Position numbers and translations under genes: made by a program. From Actinospica acidithermotolerans (GTDB lineage: Bacteria; Actinomycetota; Actinomycetes; Streptomycetales; Catenulisporaceae), in the NCBI RefSeq assembly GCF_018139625.1, contig NZ_JAGSOH010000046.1, positions 1 through 50,719 of the forward strand: 50,719 nucleotides of DNA, written 5' to 3'. The first letter of the stretch is position 1. The number at the start of each line of letters is the position of its first letter. Under the pieces are notes generated by a model that did no database searches, was not told the origin of the DNA, and saw only the letters and a list, made by a program, of their open reading frames with translations. This document shows, piece after piece, positions 8,051 through 15,891 of this stretch.

Positions 8051-8749
8051 CACGAGGGTTCTTCCGCTTGATCGGCTGGCTGGCGGGGATCGCGCTGGTG
8101 GTCGTGATCGTGTTCTGGATCCTGGTGGCGATCCAGTTCCATCGGTATCAGCAGGTACCCGATGTCGGCGGGACCGCCCGCTCGTCGGCGGTCGTGGCCG
8201 CGGACCGGGGTGCGGCGGCCGAGATAAGCAGTGCCCTGGCACAAGCCGCGCCGCACGGCGCATCCCGGCCGGCGAGCGGACCGACCACGGTTTCGGATTA
8301 CTGCATCAGCCAGAGAGTCGCCAGCTTCGGCGAGCAGTGGGGGCCGACGCGCTGCGTGCGCACGGCCGTCGGGTACTACTAACTTCACCGCCCCGCTGAC
8401 GCAGGGCACGGAGACCTGGGGCGCCGCGCTGCGCGCGAACGGATGGAGCGGCGTCGGCACCCGCCCAGGCAACGCTTCGGGGTATTACTCCCGCAGCGTG
8501 AACGACGCGGCGACCGGCGAGCTGACGCTGCACCTGGACATCCGCTGGGCCGAGCGGCCGCAGCTGACCCCGATGGCTGACTCACCCGGCGACGCGCCGG
8601 TCGACCCGTACGACGCCACGGTGGCCTGGATCGAGAAGCCGGCCGTGACGCCGGACGCGGTGGAGTCGGCCGCGTTCGCGCACTATGGGTACGTCGCCAT
8701 CGCGAGCCTGACCGTCGTCTACTACGACACTGCGGCAGCCACACCGTAG
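8032..8749 (+). pseudogene. Membrane-anchored protein of unknown function, split by a frameshift near 8380
   Basis: The GTG at 8032 opens a frame with an N-terminal transmembrane anchor (residues ~11-36, GFFRLIGWLAGIALVVVIVF) and an extracytoplasmic part containing two Cys. It stops at TAA 8380-8382 after CVRTAVGYY. A +1 shift at that point continues in a convincing frame: NFTAPLTQGTETW, then RANGWSG, GELTLHLDIRWAER and ASLTVVYYDT, ending with TAG at 8747-8749. Upstream of the junction the second frame looks non-coding, and downstream of it the first does. The reconstructed protein would be ~238 residues. It may be a genuine pseudogene, a sequencing error, or rarely a recoding event; TAC TAC TAA C is not a good tRNA-slippage site. 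Family not recognised. Confidence 0.65.
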
Positions 8750-8762
8750 GCGCAGAGCCGCT

Positions 8763-9365
8763 TTAGGCGAGCGCCTTGGCCTGAATGAGCTCGGCGACCA
8801 GGGACACGGCCTCGGCCCGACCCGCCGACTCGACGGCGTCGCGCAGTTCGGAGAGCTTGTCGACGACGTCGTGGACGTCGGTGTCGGGGTGCGCGGCGTC
8901 GTCGAGGTCTAAAACGACGACGGTGTCATCCGCGTAGTGCACCTTGCCGTCCCGGAACACGACGAGCGCCTTGCTCCCGGCAGCGGTCTTGGACTTCGGC
9001 GCGGACTTGCGCTTCTTCGCCTTGGCGGGCTCCGCCTCGGCCGTACGCGGCTGCGGGACGTCCTCGGCGGAAGTCTGCTCGGCAGATGTCTGCTCGGCGG
9101 CCGGCTCCGGGGCTTGCTCGGCGGCGGGTCCGGACTCGGGCTCTGCTGCGGGCTCGCGCTCCGCTGCGGGCTCGCGCTCCGCTGCGGGCTCGCGCTGCGC
9201 TGCGGGCTCGGGCTCGGTCGCCGATTCCGTGAGGACCGCCGCCATCGACTCCGCCACCGACTCCGGCGTCGGCTCCGCTGTCGGCCCGTTCGCCGCCCCG
9301 GCCACCGCTCCGTCGCCCGCCTCCGCGTCCGCCGCGATCGCACTTGCGCTCTGTGTCGCATCCAT
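8763..9365 (-). CDS. Low-complexity Ala/Glu-rich protein with basic linker and conserved-looking C-terminal domain
   Basis: A 200-residue protein I cannot assign to a family. Residues ~1-110 are Ala/Glu/Pro-rich and include a six-residue repeat (AEREPA), encoded by 18-bp tandem DNA repeats around 9148-9210. Residues ~113-131 form a Lys-rich stretch (KAKKRKSAPKSK) of the kind that contacts nucleic acid. The last ~68 residues look like a compact alpha/beta domain, starting ALVVFRDGKVHYADDTVVVL and ending in helices. There is no signal or membrane segment. It converges on the frameshifted gene, with only 13 bp between their stops, and lies downstream of the SPFH gene on the same strand. Function unknown. 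Confidence 0.75.
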   Translation of the reverse strand: MDATQSASAIAADAEAGDGAVAGAANGPTAEPTPESVAESMAAVLTESATEPEPAAQREPAAEREPAAEREPAAEPESGPAAEQAPEPAAEQTSAEQTSAEDVPQPRTAEAEPAKAKKRKSAPKSKTAAGSKALVVFRDGKVHYADDTVVVLDLDDAAHPDTDVHDVVDKLSELRDAVESAGRAEAVSLVAELIQAKALA

Positions 9366-9452
9366 ACCCGGCCCAACGACGCCGGGGCCGGACGGTAACC
9401 CCGTCCGAGGTGGTTCGCTCGGACGGGGCTCCGTCGATTCGTGCTGCGACCG

Positions 9453-10604
9453 CTACCGCTGCGGGCGGTCGGTCGGCGCGGCGTCCTGGACCTGGACCCG
9501 CTCGACCTCGGTACCCGGCTGCTCGACGACCTCGCCGAGCCCCGACTTCACCGACTCCAGGATCGTCAGGCCCTGGCTGACCAGACCGGCCGCGATCTGG
9601 CCGAGGCCGTCCGCACCGTTGAGCACATTGATGTTCGCGCCCTGCAGGCCGTTCGCCGCCTCGCGCACGATCTGCGGCAGCTGGTCGATGATCATCCGGT
9701 CCAGCGCGACGCGGCCGTTGGACGCGGCGGCCTCGGCCTGGATCCGCATCCGGTCCGCCTCCGCCTCGGCCAGCACCCTGATGCGTTCGGCCTCGGCCTG
9801 CGCGGGCTTGACCACCTCGGCCTGCAGCTGCTGCTGGCGCAGCTCGGCCGCCCGCTGGGCGAGCTCGGTCTGCGCGAGGAGCACCTGCTGCTGGGCGCTG
9901 GCCTGCGCGAGCGGGCCCGCCTGGGCCGCCTCGGCCTGCGCCTTGTCGATCTGCGCCTTGTACTGCGCCTGGACGACGGCGGTCTGCCGCGCGTACTCGG
10001 CGCGCTGGCGCTCCGCCTCCTGCTCGGCCATCGACGACGCCCGGGTCGCCTCGGCCTGCGCCACCTGCGCCTGCCGCCGGATCTCGGCCTTGTGCGGGGC
10101 GCTCATCGCCTCGATGTAGCCGCTGCCCATGTCGTCGATCGACTGGATCTGCAGCGAGTCGACCAGCAGGCCGATCTTGGCCATCTCGCCCTTCGAGGTG
10201 TCGAGCACCGCCTCCGCGAGCTTCTGCCGCTCGGTGATGATCTCCTCGACCGTCATCGAGCCGATGATCGAGCGCAGGTGGCCCGCGAAGATCCGGCCGG
10301 TCAGCACCGACATCTGGCTCTGATCGGACAGGAACCGCTGCCCGGCGTTGACGATGGACTCCGGGTCGTTGCCGACCTTGAACGCGATAATGGCCTTGAC
10401 CTGCAGCGGGATCGCCTGCTTGGTCACACAGGTCTCGGCGACCTCGGCCTCGGCCATCGCCAACGTGAGGAACCTGACCTTACGGAAGATCGGCAGCACG
10501 TACGTCCCGTGCCCCGTCACCACCCGGAACGGCGCCCCGCCCTGCCGCCGGCCGCCCGAGACCAGCATCGCCTGGTCCGGGGCCGGAACCTTGTAGAACA
10601 GCAT
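9453..10604 (-). CDS. SPFH/Band 7 (flotillin-like) protein
   Basis: A 383-residue SPFH-domain protein. The SPFH core covers about residues 15-190 (FRVVTGHGTYVLPIFRKVRF, TKQAIPLQVKAIIAFKVG, LRSIIGSMTVEEI). It is followed by a long Ala/Glu/Gln-rich coiled coil (~195-310) with the EA-repeats typical of flotillins, and a C-terminal oligomerisation segment. Flotillins scaffold membrane microdomains, but here the usual N-terminal hydrophobic hairpin is absent: the protein begins MLFYKVPAPDQAML. The ATG at 10604 has GGGGAG 9 nt upstream. The small OB-fold-like gene ends 31 bp upstream, matching the common SPFH-NfeD pairing. Confidence 0.88.
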   Translation of the reverse strand: MLFYKVPAPDQAMLVSGGRRQGGAPFRVVTGHGTYVLPIFRKVRFLTLAMAEAEVAETCVTKQAIPLQVKAIIAFKVGNDPESIVNAGQRFLSDQSQMSVLTGRIFAGHLRSIIGSMTVEEIITERQKLAEAVLDTSKGEMAKIGLLVDSLQIQSIDDMGSGYIEAMSAPHKAEIRRQAQVAQAEATRASSMAEQEAERQRAEYARQTAVVQAQYKAQIDKAQAEAAQAGPLAQASAQQQVLLAQTELAQRAAELRQQQLQAEVVKPAQAEAERIRVLAEAEADRMRIQAEAAASNGRVALDRMIIDQLPQIVREAANGLQGANINVLNGADGLGQIAAGLVSQGLTILESVKSGLGEVVEQPGTEVERVQVQDAAPTDRPQR

Positions 10605-10635
10605 CGTTTGTAGCTCCCCTACTTCCCACACGCTG

Positions 10636-10929
10636 TCACGACGGCTCGATACCGCCGAGCTCGTCCAATGGATCTTCGGGCCAGGGCACCACCTCAACGG
10701 CGCGCGGACCCCGGGCGGTCACGGCCAGCACCTGGGTACCGCGCGGCAGCGGCCGCTCGGACCAGGCGATGTATGCCTCCGTGCCCCCGCGGATCCCCAG
10801 CAATGCCTCGCCGGGACCCGCCGCCCCGCGCGTGCCGATCGTCAACACCCCGGTGGAGCCCAGGGCGGACTCGTCCTGCACCGCTTGCTCACGCACCCCT
10901 CGCGTCGATCCGGGACGCCATCCGGGCAT
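10636..10929 (-). CDS. Small NfeD-like OB-fold protein, partner of SPFH protein
   Basis: A 97-residue protein. Residues ~24-85 look like the beta-rich C-terminal OB-fold of NfeD (LGSTGVLTIGTRG, then PRGTQVLAVTARGPRAVEVVPW). No transmembrane helices are present, unlike full-length NfeD. NfeD proteins are encoded next to flotillins and are thought to help assemble their microdomains. It sits immediately upstream of the SPFH gene on the same strand (31-bp gap), which supports joint function. The exact start is uncertain, because the first ~20 residues look poorly conserved and a downstream GTG could also serve. Confidence 0.7.
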   Translation of the reverse strand: MPGWRPGSTRGVREQAVQDESALGSTGVLTIGTRGAAGPGEALLGIRGGTEAYIAWSERPLPRGTQVLAVTARGPRAVEVVPWPEDPLDELGGIEPS

Positions 10930-11131
10930 CCGCAGGTTTCCACGCTACTCCTGTGCCCCCGCCTGTGACAGGCCGGGCGGCCCTGTTCGGCGCGCCGCCC
11001 GGCGCCCCCGGGTGACGCAGGATTTCCCCAGCTCGCCACCGGTACGGGACAATACGGAGGCGCACCCTTTACCCGCGCGCCTCACCCGCGTGGCCCCCGC
11101 CGATCGATTTCCCGCCAGGAGACTCCCCCGC

Positions 11132-12385
11132 ATGGCAGCGTCCGCCGAGACCGTCGAGCCCGCCGAGGGGTCGCGGCCCGCCGCATCCCGCCGCCCGGGC
11201 CCCGCCGCCCGCCAGCCGATCGTGCTGCTCGGCGCACTGAGCGCGCTGGCGGCCCTGTCACTGGACATGTACGTGCCGGGCCTGCCCGCGATGGCCGCCG
11301 GCCTGCACACCACCGCGTCGGCCACCCAGCTGACGCTGACGGCGTGCCTCATCGGCCTGGCGCTCGGGCAGCTGTACGTCGGCCCGCTCAGCGACGCCCG
11401 GGGACGCCGCCGTCCGCTGCTGGTCGGCATGACGCTGTACACCGCGGCCTCGGTGCTCTGCGCCCTCGCGCCGTCGATCTGGGTGCTGATTCCGATGCGA
11501 CTCGTGCAGGGCGCGGCGGGCGGCGCCGGCATGGTCATCGCGACGGCCGCGGTGCGCGACCGCGGCGAGAGCGGCACGGCCACCGCACGCCTGTTCGCGA
11601 CGCTCATGGTCGTCAACGGCATCGCCCCGATCGCGGCCCCGGTGATCGGCGGCCAACTGCTGCACTGGACGACGTGGCGCGGCGTGTTCCTGGTTCTCGC
11701 CGGAATCGGCGCCGCATTGCTGCTGACCTCGGTGTTCCTCTTCGGGGAGTCACTGCCCACCGACCGGCGACGCCACGGCGGCGGGTCGCGCGCACTGATA
11801 CCGGTCTACCGACGCCTGCTGCGGGACCGCGTGTTCGTGGGCTGCCTGCTCGGCAACGGCCTCGCGCTCGGCGCCATGTTCGGCTACATCTCCGGCTCGC
11901 CGTTCGTGCTCCAGGACATCCACGGCCTGACGGCTCAGCAGTACAGCCTCGTCTTCGCCGCGAACGGCACCGGCATCGTGCTCGGCAGCCAGGCGAGCCG
12001 GCTGCTCGTCGGCCGCTTCGGCGCGCACACGCTCATGCTGGCCGGCCTCATCGGCGTGACCGCGGGCGGCGTCGGCGTGCTGCTGAGCACGCTCTCCGGC
12101 GCGGGATTGCCCGTGCTGCTTCCGCTCTTGTTCGTCAACGTGGCCTGCCTCGGCCTCGTACTGCCGAACGCCGGGGCGCTGGGCCTCGCGAAGCACGGCG
12201 ACGCGGCCGGCGCGGCGGCCTCGCTGCTCGGCCCGACACCGTACGTGCTGGGCGCGCTCGCATCCCCGCTCGTAGGCCTGGGCGGTCGGCACGACGCCGT
12301 GCCGATGGGCGTGGTGATCGCGCTCTTCGACGCCCTCGCGCTCGGCGCTTTCGCGATCCTGACCGGTGGGACCGAAACGGAGTAA
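11132..12385 (+). CDS. Bcr/CflA-type MFS drug-resistance transporter
   Basis: A 417-residue, 12-helix major facilitator transporter of the drug:H+ antiporter-1 (Bcr/CflA) type. The cytoplasmic N-terminus (~28 residues) is Pro/Ala-rich. Helix 1 carries LSLDMYVPGLPAMAAGL, the classic Bcr/CflA signature. Helices 2-3 hold the MFS loop GPLSDARGRRRPLLVG, and helix 5 has VNGIAPIAAPVIGGQL. These pumps export antibiotics such as bicyclomycin or chloramphenicol; the actual substrate is unknown. The ATG at 11132 follows AGGAGA with ~9-nt spacing. It stands alone, divergent from the SPFH pair and convergent with the coiled-coil gene. Confidence 0.92.
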   Translation: MAASAETVEPAEGSRPAASRRPGPAARQPIVLLGALSALAALSLDMYVPGLPAMAAGLHTTASATQLTLTACLIGLALGQLYVGPLSDARGRRRPLLVGMTLYTAASVLCALAPSIWVLIPMRLVQGAAGGAGMVIATAAVRDRGESGTATARLFATLMVVNGIAPIAAPVIGGQLLHWTTWRGVFLVLAGIGAALLLTSVFLFGESLPTDRRRHGGGSRALIPVYRRLLRDRVFVGCLLGNGLALGAMFGYISGSPFVLQDIHGLTAQQYSLVFAANGTGIVLGSQASRLLVGRFGAHTLMLAGLIGVTAGGVGVLLSTLSGAGLPVLLPLLFVNVACLGLVLPNAGALGLAKHGDAAGAAASLLGPTPYVLGALASPLVGLGGRHDAVPMGVVIALFDALALGAFAILTGGTETE

Positions 12386-12461
12386 ACCGGAGGGAGCCTG
12401 CGCCGCGCCCTCGGCGACGCCGCGCAAACCCCCGCCTCAATCGTCCCGGTTACCTGTCCGG

Positions 12462-12938
12462 TCAGGGAACCATGGTCACCATCTGCCCGTGCGGCATTCC
12501 GAGCTGCGCCCGGATCTCATTTCCCCAGTCCGTCAGATTCCTGATGTTCACCGCCGAGAAGGCGATGGCACTCGTGATCCGCTCGTTCGTGGCCTCGACG
12601 TGAGCGTCCAGCTTGTCGACCTTGTCGCTGAGCACGCCGACCTCGACCCGCAGTCCGCCGACCTCCGACTCCAGCCCGCCCATCCGCGTCCCCAGCCCGC
12701 GCAGCTGCACCACGATGCTGTTCGTCGCCTCCTCCACCCGCCCCATCCTGTCCTCGACCTGGTCCATCCTGCCCTCGAACCGCCCCATCCGGCCCTCGAC
12801 GCGGTCCATCCCGTCCTCGAACCGCCCCATCCGGCCGTCCAGGCCGTCGATGCGTCCGCCGAGCCCCTGGATGGCCGCCAGCACGTCGCGGATGGTGGGT
12901 TCCGCGCGGCCGATCACCGCACCCTCGGTCATGGTCAT
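12462..12938 (-). CDS. Heptad-repeat coiled-coil protein of unknown function
   Basis: A 158-residue protein. Residues ~28-135 form an almost uninterrupted series of about fifteen heptads. Several are near-identical (GRMGRFE, GRMDQVE, DRMGRVE) with Met/Ile and Leu/Phe/Val at the core positions. It should form a long parallel coiled coil, probably a trimer or dimer. No signal peptide, membrane helix or enzymatic motif is visible. The repeats show in the DNA as reiterated CGCCCCATCC-type units between 12740 and 12840. The ATG at 12938 follows an AAGGGG-type ribosome-binding site. It is divergent from the M48 peptidase gene, with a 12-bp palindrome between them. Function unknown. Confidence 0.78.
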   Translation of the reverse strand: MTMTEGAVIGRAEPTIRDVLAAIQGLGGRIDGLDGRMGRFEDGMDRVEGRMGRFEGRMDQVEDRMGRVEEATNSIVVQLRGLGTRMGGLESEVGGLRVEVGVLSDKVDKLDAHVEATNERITSAIAFSAVNIRNLTDWGNEIRAQLGMPHGQMVTMVP

Positions 12939-13018
12939 CGTCCACCCCTTTCTTTATACGGTCATTCCGGAAACACACTCTAACGGCTCGTCAGTTTTCC
13001 CTGTCAAGCGGAAGGGAC

Positions 13019-13030
13019 GTGGATATCCAC
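13019..13030. promoter_or_regulatory. 12-bp palindrome in divergent promoter region
   Basis: GTGGATATCCAC is a perfect palindrome between the start of the coiled-coil gene (12938, minus) and the M48 gene (13169, plus). The surrounding ~150 bp are less GC-rich, with reiterated TTCGCC units between 13060 and 13130. A regulator-binding site shared by the two genes is plausible, but nothing identifies the regulator. Confidence 0.4.
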
Positions 13031-13168
13031 CATCACCCGATTCAGCGAGCAGAAATTCCGGCGCCTTTTCTCCGCCCCGTTCTTCGCCCTATTATTCGCC
13101 CCATTCTTCGCCTTTCCTTCGCCCTATGACGCCGCCTGGTACGCTCACGCGCGGGAGGGTGTGGATCC

Positions 13169-14725
13169 GTGAGCATAGGTGTACGCGCGGCATTGGCTGT
13201 CATGCTGCTGATTGGCTTCTACGTCATGGGCCTCGGGCTGATCGCCGTGGTGGTGGGGATCAACATCCTCATGTGCTTCAGCAGGGCGCCGGTGACCGCG
13301 ATTCTCGCGCTGCCGTTCACGGCAGCGGCGTTCTTCCTGGTGGGAAGGGCGTTCTACGCCTCACTCAGGCTCCGCCCACGTGAGATCGCCGGCGTCGCGG
13401 TGCCCGAGTCGGAGCAGCCCGCCGTCTGGTCCGCGATCCGCACGGCGGCGGCCGCGGCCGGAACGGCTCCGCCCGACTGCCTGTGGATCGATTCCCGGTT
13501 CAACGCCTCCGTGTACGAGCAGACCCGCTGGCTCGGTCTGCGACCCGGGCAGCGGCACCTCGTCGTCGGCGCGCCGATGCTGGTGGCCTTGTCGCCGGCC
13601 AGGCTCGACGCCGTCCTCGCGCACGAATTCGGCCACTTCGCCCATCGCGACACGCACCTGCTGCCCATCGTCATGCGAGGCCGGTCAGGGCTGGCCGCGG
13701 CTCTGCGTACCGCCAGTTTCTTCAAGACGGCGAACGTGAGCAACGGACGCTGGCTGGTCACCGTGCAGATCCTGGTCGTCAGGCTCATCCACGCCTACGC
13801 GGTCGGGTTCCTCAAGACCACCCAGAAGATCAGCCGGTCCCAGGAGTACCTCGCCGACCGGATCAGCGCGGAGCTGTGCGGGCGCGACACGGCCGCGGCC
13901 ATGCTGTCCGACCTTCCGGCCTACGGCGCGGCCTACCATTTCTACCGAGCCCGCTTCGCCGACGTCGGCACCGGCCTCGGCCTTGTTCCGATGCCCGAGG
14001 AGCTGTTCGCGGGCTTCGGCAGAATGCTCGACGAATCCCGTTGGCAGACCGCCGTCGAAGCGCAGCGACCGGCTCCCCCCGTGCGCAAGCCCACGCCCTT
14101 TGACTCCCACCCGCCGATCGCGGACCGCGTAGCCGCTCTTCGTGCACTGCCCAGCGACGGACGCCCCGAGGACAAATCCTCAGACCGCGCCGTCGACCGT
14201 TTCGACGATGCGGCAGTCCTGCTGGCCGCGGTCGCGCGAAGCGAAGCGCAACGAGCGGATAAGCACGCCGTGGACTGGGACACGTTGGCAGACGCCGTCG
14301 CGCGGGCGCGGGCCCGCAACATTGCGGGCCCGCTCATTGCCGCCATACGCATGCTCAACGGAACACCGGCAACGCTCGCAGGCTTCTTCGACCGGGTGGA
14401 GGCCGGCCAGATGGAAGTCGTACTCCACCGCATGCTGACACCGGCGCAGGTGGGCTACACCACGTCGAATCCCGCAGTCGCTCTCGAGATCGGCGCGCGG
14501 GCGCTGGCGTCTGCGCTGCCCGCATGGATCAACGCCGAACTTGCCGAGGCCGGGCTGGTGAGGTGGAAGCACTCGTGGGCAGGCGCTCCGGTTCTCGATG
14601 CGCAAGGCGTCCCCGACGATCTCAACGAGGCGCTCGCTGCCCTTCTCGGCGCCGAGCCCTCGCAAGCCGGCCCGGCCGCCGCGGCACTGCGGGACATTCT
14701 CAAGGGTGCGGGAGTGCCCGTCTGA
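13169..14725 (+). CDS. M48-family membrane metallopeptidase
   Basis: A 518-residue zinc metallopeptidase. Two hydrophobic N-terminal segments (residues ~8-35 and ~43-62) anchor it in the membrane. The catalytic motif HEFGH is at 152-156, and the third zinc ligand is probably E226 in SQEYLAD, a hallmark of HtpX/Ste24-type peptidases. A further hydrophobic stretch lies near 195-215. The C-terminal ~200 residues extend well beyond HtpX (about 290 residues) and form an Ala-rich helical region of unknown role. The GTG at 13169 follows GGGAGGG. It is probably a membrane-protein quality-control protease; the substrate is unknown. Confidence 0.87.
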   Translation: MSIGVRAALAVMLLIGFYVMGLGLIAVVVGINILMCFSRAPVTAILALPFTAAAFFLVGRAFYASLRLRPREIAGVAVPESEQPAVWSAIRTAAAAAGTAPPDCLWIDSRFNASVYEQTRWLGLRPGQRHLVVGAPMLVALSPARLDAVLAHEFGHFAHRDTHLLPIVMRGRSGLAAALRTASFFKTANVSNGRWLVTVQILVVRLIHAYAVGFLKTTQKISRSQEYLADRISAELCGRDTAAAMLSDLPAYGAAYHFYRARFADVGTGLGLVPMPEELFAGFGRMLDESRWQTAVEAQRPAPPVRKPTPFDSHPPIADRVAALRALPSDGRPEDKSSDRAVDRFDDAAVLLAAVARSEAQRADKHAVDWDTLADAVARARARNIAGPLIAAIRMLNGTPATLAGFFDRVEAGQMEVVLHRMLTPAQVGYTTSNPAVALEIGARALASALPAWINAELAEAGLVRWKHSWAGAPVLDAQGVPDDLNEALAALLGAEPSQAGPAAAALRDILKGAGVPV

Positions 14726-14859
14726 TAAGGGCGACGCGGGCGTGGGGCGGCATCGGGTTCGACGGAGGAATCGCCCGGGTCAGGCTTGCTGCGAGAAGGG
14801 CACGCCTGCTCGGCTCGCGCTAGTATCGTCGAAAGCTGTCATGGGGGGGTAGCAAGAGG

Positions 14860-15729
14860 ATGAAGGTCGCGTTCTTCGGCGACGTGCACGGGCGCGTGCT
14901 GCATGCACTCGGCGCGGCGGTGATGCTGCAGAAGCGGCGGCGAATCCGGCTCGACGCGATGGTGCAGGTCGGCGATCTCGGATCGTTCCCCTCGCCGGAG
15001 CGACTCGACGAGGCCACGCGGAGGTTCATCGTGGGCAACCCGGCGGAGGGCGACTTCTTCCGGCTCCTCGATCCGTCGCCGCAACTGGCCGAGGGCGTGC
15101 GAGCGGCGCTTGAGCAGGTTCCGGCGTTCCTGTTCGTCAGCGGCAACCATGAGGACCACGACTGGCTGGCCGGACTGCATCAGGCGGCTGCCGCCGCCGT
15201 GACGCCGGTCGATCCGCTGGGTGCGTACCGCCACGTCGCGTGCGGGAGTGTCATCGACGTTGCCGGTCAGCGCGTGGGTTTCCTCGGACGTATCGAGTCG
15301 GACGACATGGACTACGAACCGGAGGCGTACGACGCGTTCCTCGCCGCGGAACCGGGCAGCGTCGACATCCTGGTCACTCACGACGGACCGCGCGGTCTCT
15401 CGGAATACCGCGGCATTCCCCGGGGCTCGGCCAAACTCTCCCGGCTCATCGGCCACCTTCGGCCGCGGCTTCACGTCGGCGGCCACTACCACCATCAGAA
15501 CGGTCCCCGACGCTACGGATCGACCGTCTCCTACGCGCTTGCCGACCTCGTGGGAGCGAAGACGAACCACAGGACCGCCGAGCCGGTCAATCCGCGGCAA
15601 CAGATCAAGGCGGGCAGCATCGGCGTGCTCGACACGGACACGTACGACTTCGAGTACGTCCACGATGCCTGGCTCGCCGAAGTCAGCGGTGACCGGCTGG
15701 ATCTGGCCGGCCTCGTCGAAGCTGAGTGA
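14860..15729 (+). CDS. Calcineurin-like metallophosphoesterase
   Basis: A 289-residue soluble enzyme of the calcineurin-like phosphoesterase superfamily with all two-metal-site motifs: D8-x-H10 in GDVHG, D39 in GDLG, GNHED at 95-99, H174 in THDGP, and GGHYHH at 207-212. It hydrolyses a phosphomonoester or diester; the substrate is not predictable. It lies 134 bp after the M48 gene on the same strand and converges on der. A tandem repeat array begins ~20 bp after its stop. Confidence 0.88.
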   Translation: MKVAFFGDVHGRVLHALGAAVMLQKRRRIRLDAMVQVGDLGSFPSPERLDEATRRFIVGNPAEGDFFRLLDPSPQLAEGVRAALEQVPAFLFVSGNHEDHDWLAGLHQAAAAAVTPVDPLGAYRHVACGSVIDVAGQRVGFLGRIESDDMDYEPEAYDAFLAAEPGSVDILVTHDGPRGLSEYRGIPRGSAKLSRLIGHLRPRLHVGGHYHHQNGPRRYGSTVSYALADLVGAKTNHRTAEPVNPRQQIKAGSIGVLDTDTYDFEYVHDAWLAEVSGDRLDLAGLVEAE

Positions 15730-15750
15730 TCTGCGCCCTGCTCCCGCCCC

Positions 15751-15870
15751 GGCTACAGTTCCTGCTCCGATAACGGCTCCGGCTACAGTTCCTGCTCCGA
15801 TGACGACTCCGGCTACGGTTCCCGCTCCGGCTACAGTTCCTGCCCCCGCCCCGGCTACGGCTCCTGCCCC
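15751..15870. repeat. Intergenic minisatellite, 18-30-bp units
   Basis: Five copies of a core GGCTACRGYTCCYGCYCC start at 15751, 15781, 15811, 15829 and 15853. The first two are extended to 30-bp units by a further 12 bp. The array fills the gap between the convergent metallophosphoesterase and der genes. In one plus frame it would read as Pro-Ala-Thr-Val repeats, but that frame is not the one used by the neighbouring gene, so translation is unlikely. Confidence 0.8.
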
Positions 15871-15891
15871 GTAGCCGGCGCTGGCTCCGGC

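Noticed and set aside
8380-8382. Programmed +1 frameshift of the RF2 (prfB) type
   Set aside because: The sequence TAC TAC TAA C would need tRNA-Tyr to re-pair with ACU, which is unfavourable, and no upstream Shine-Dalgarno-like stimulator is seen. Mutation or sequencing error is simpler.
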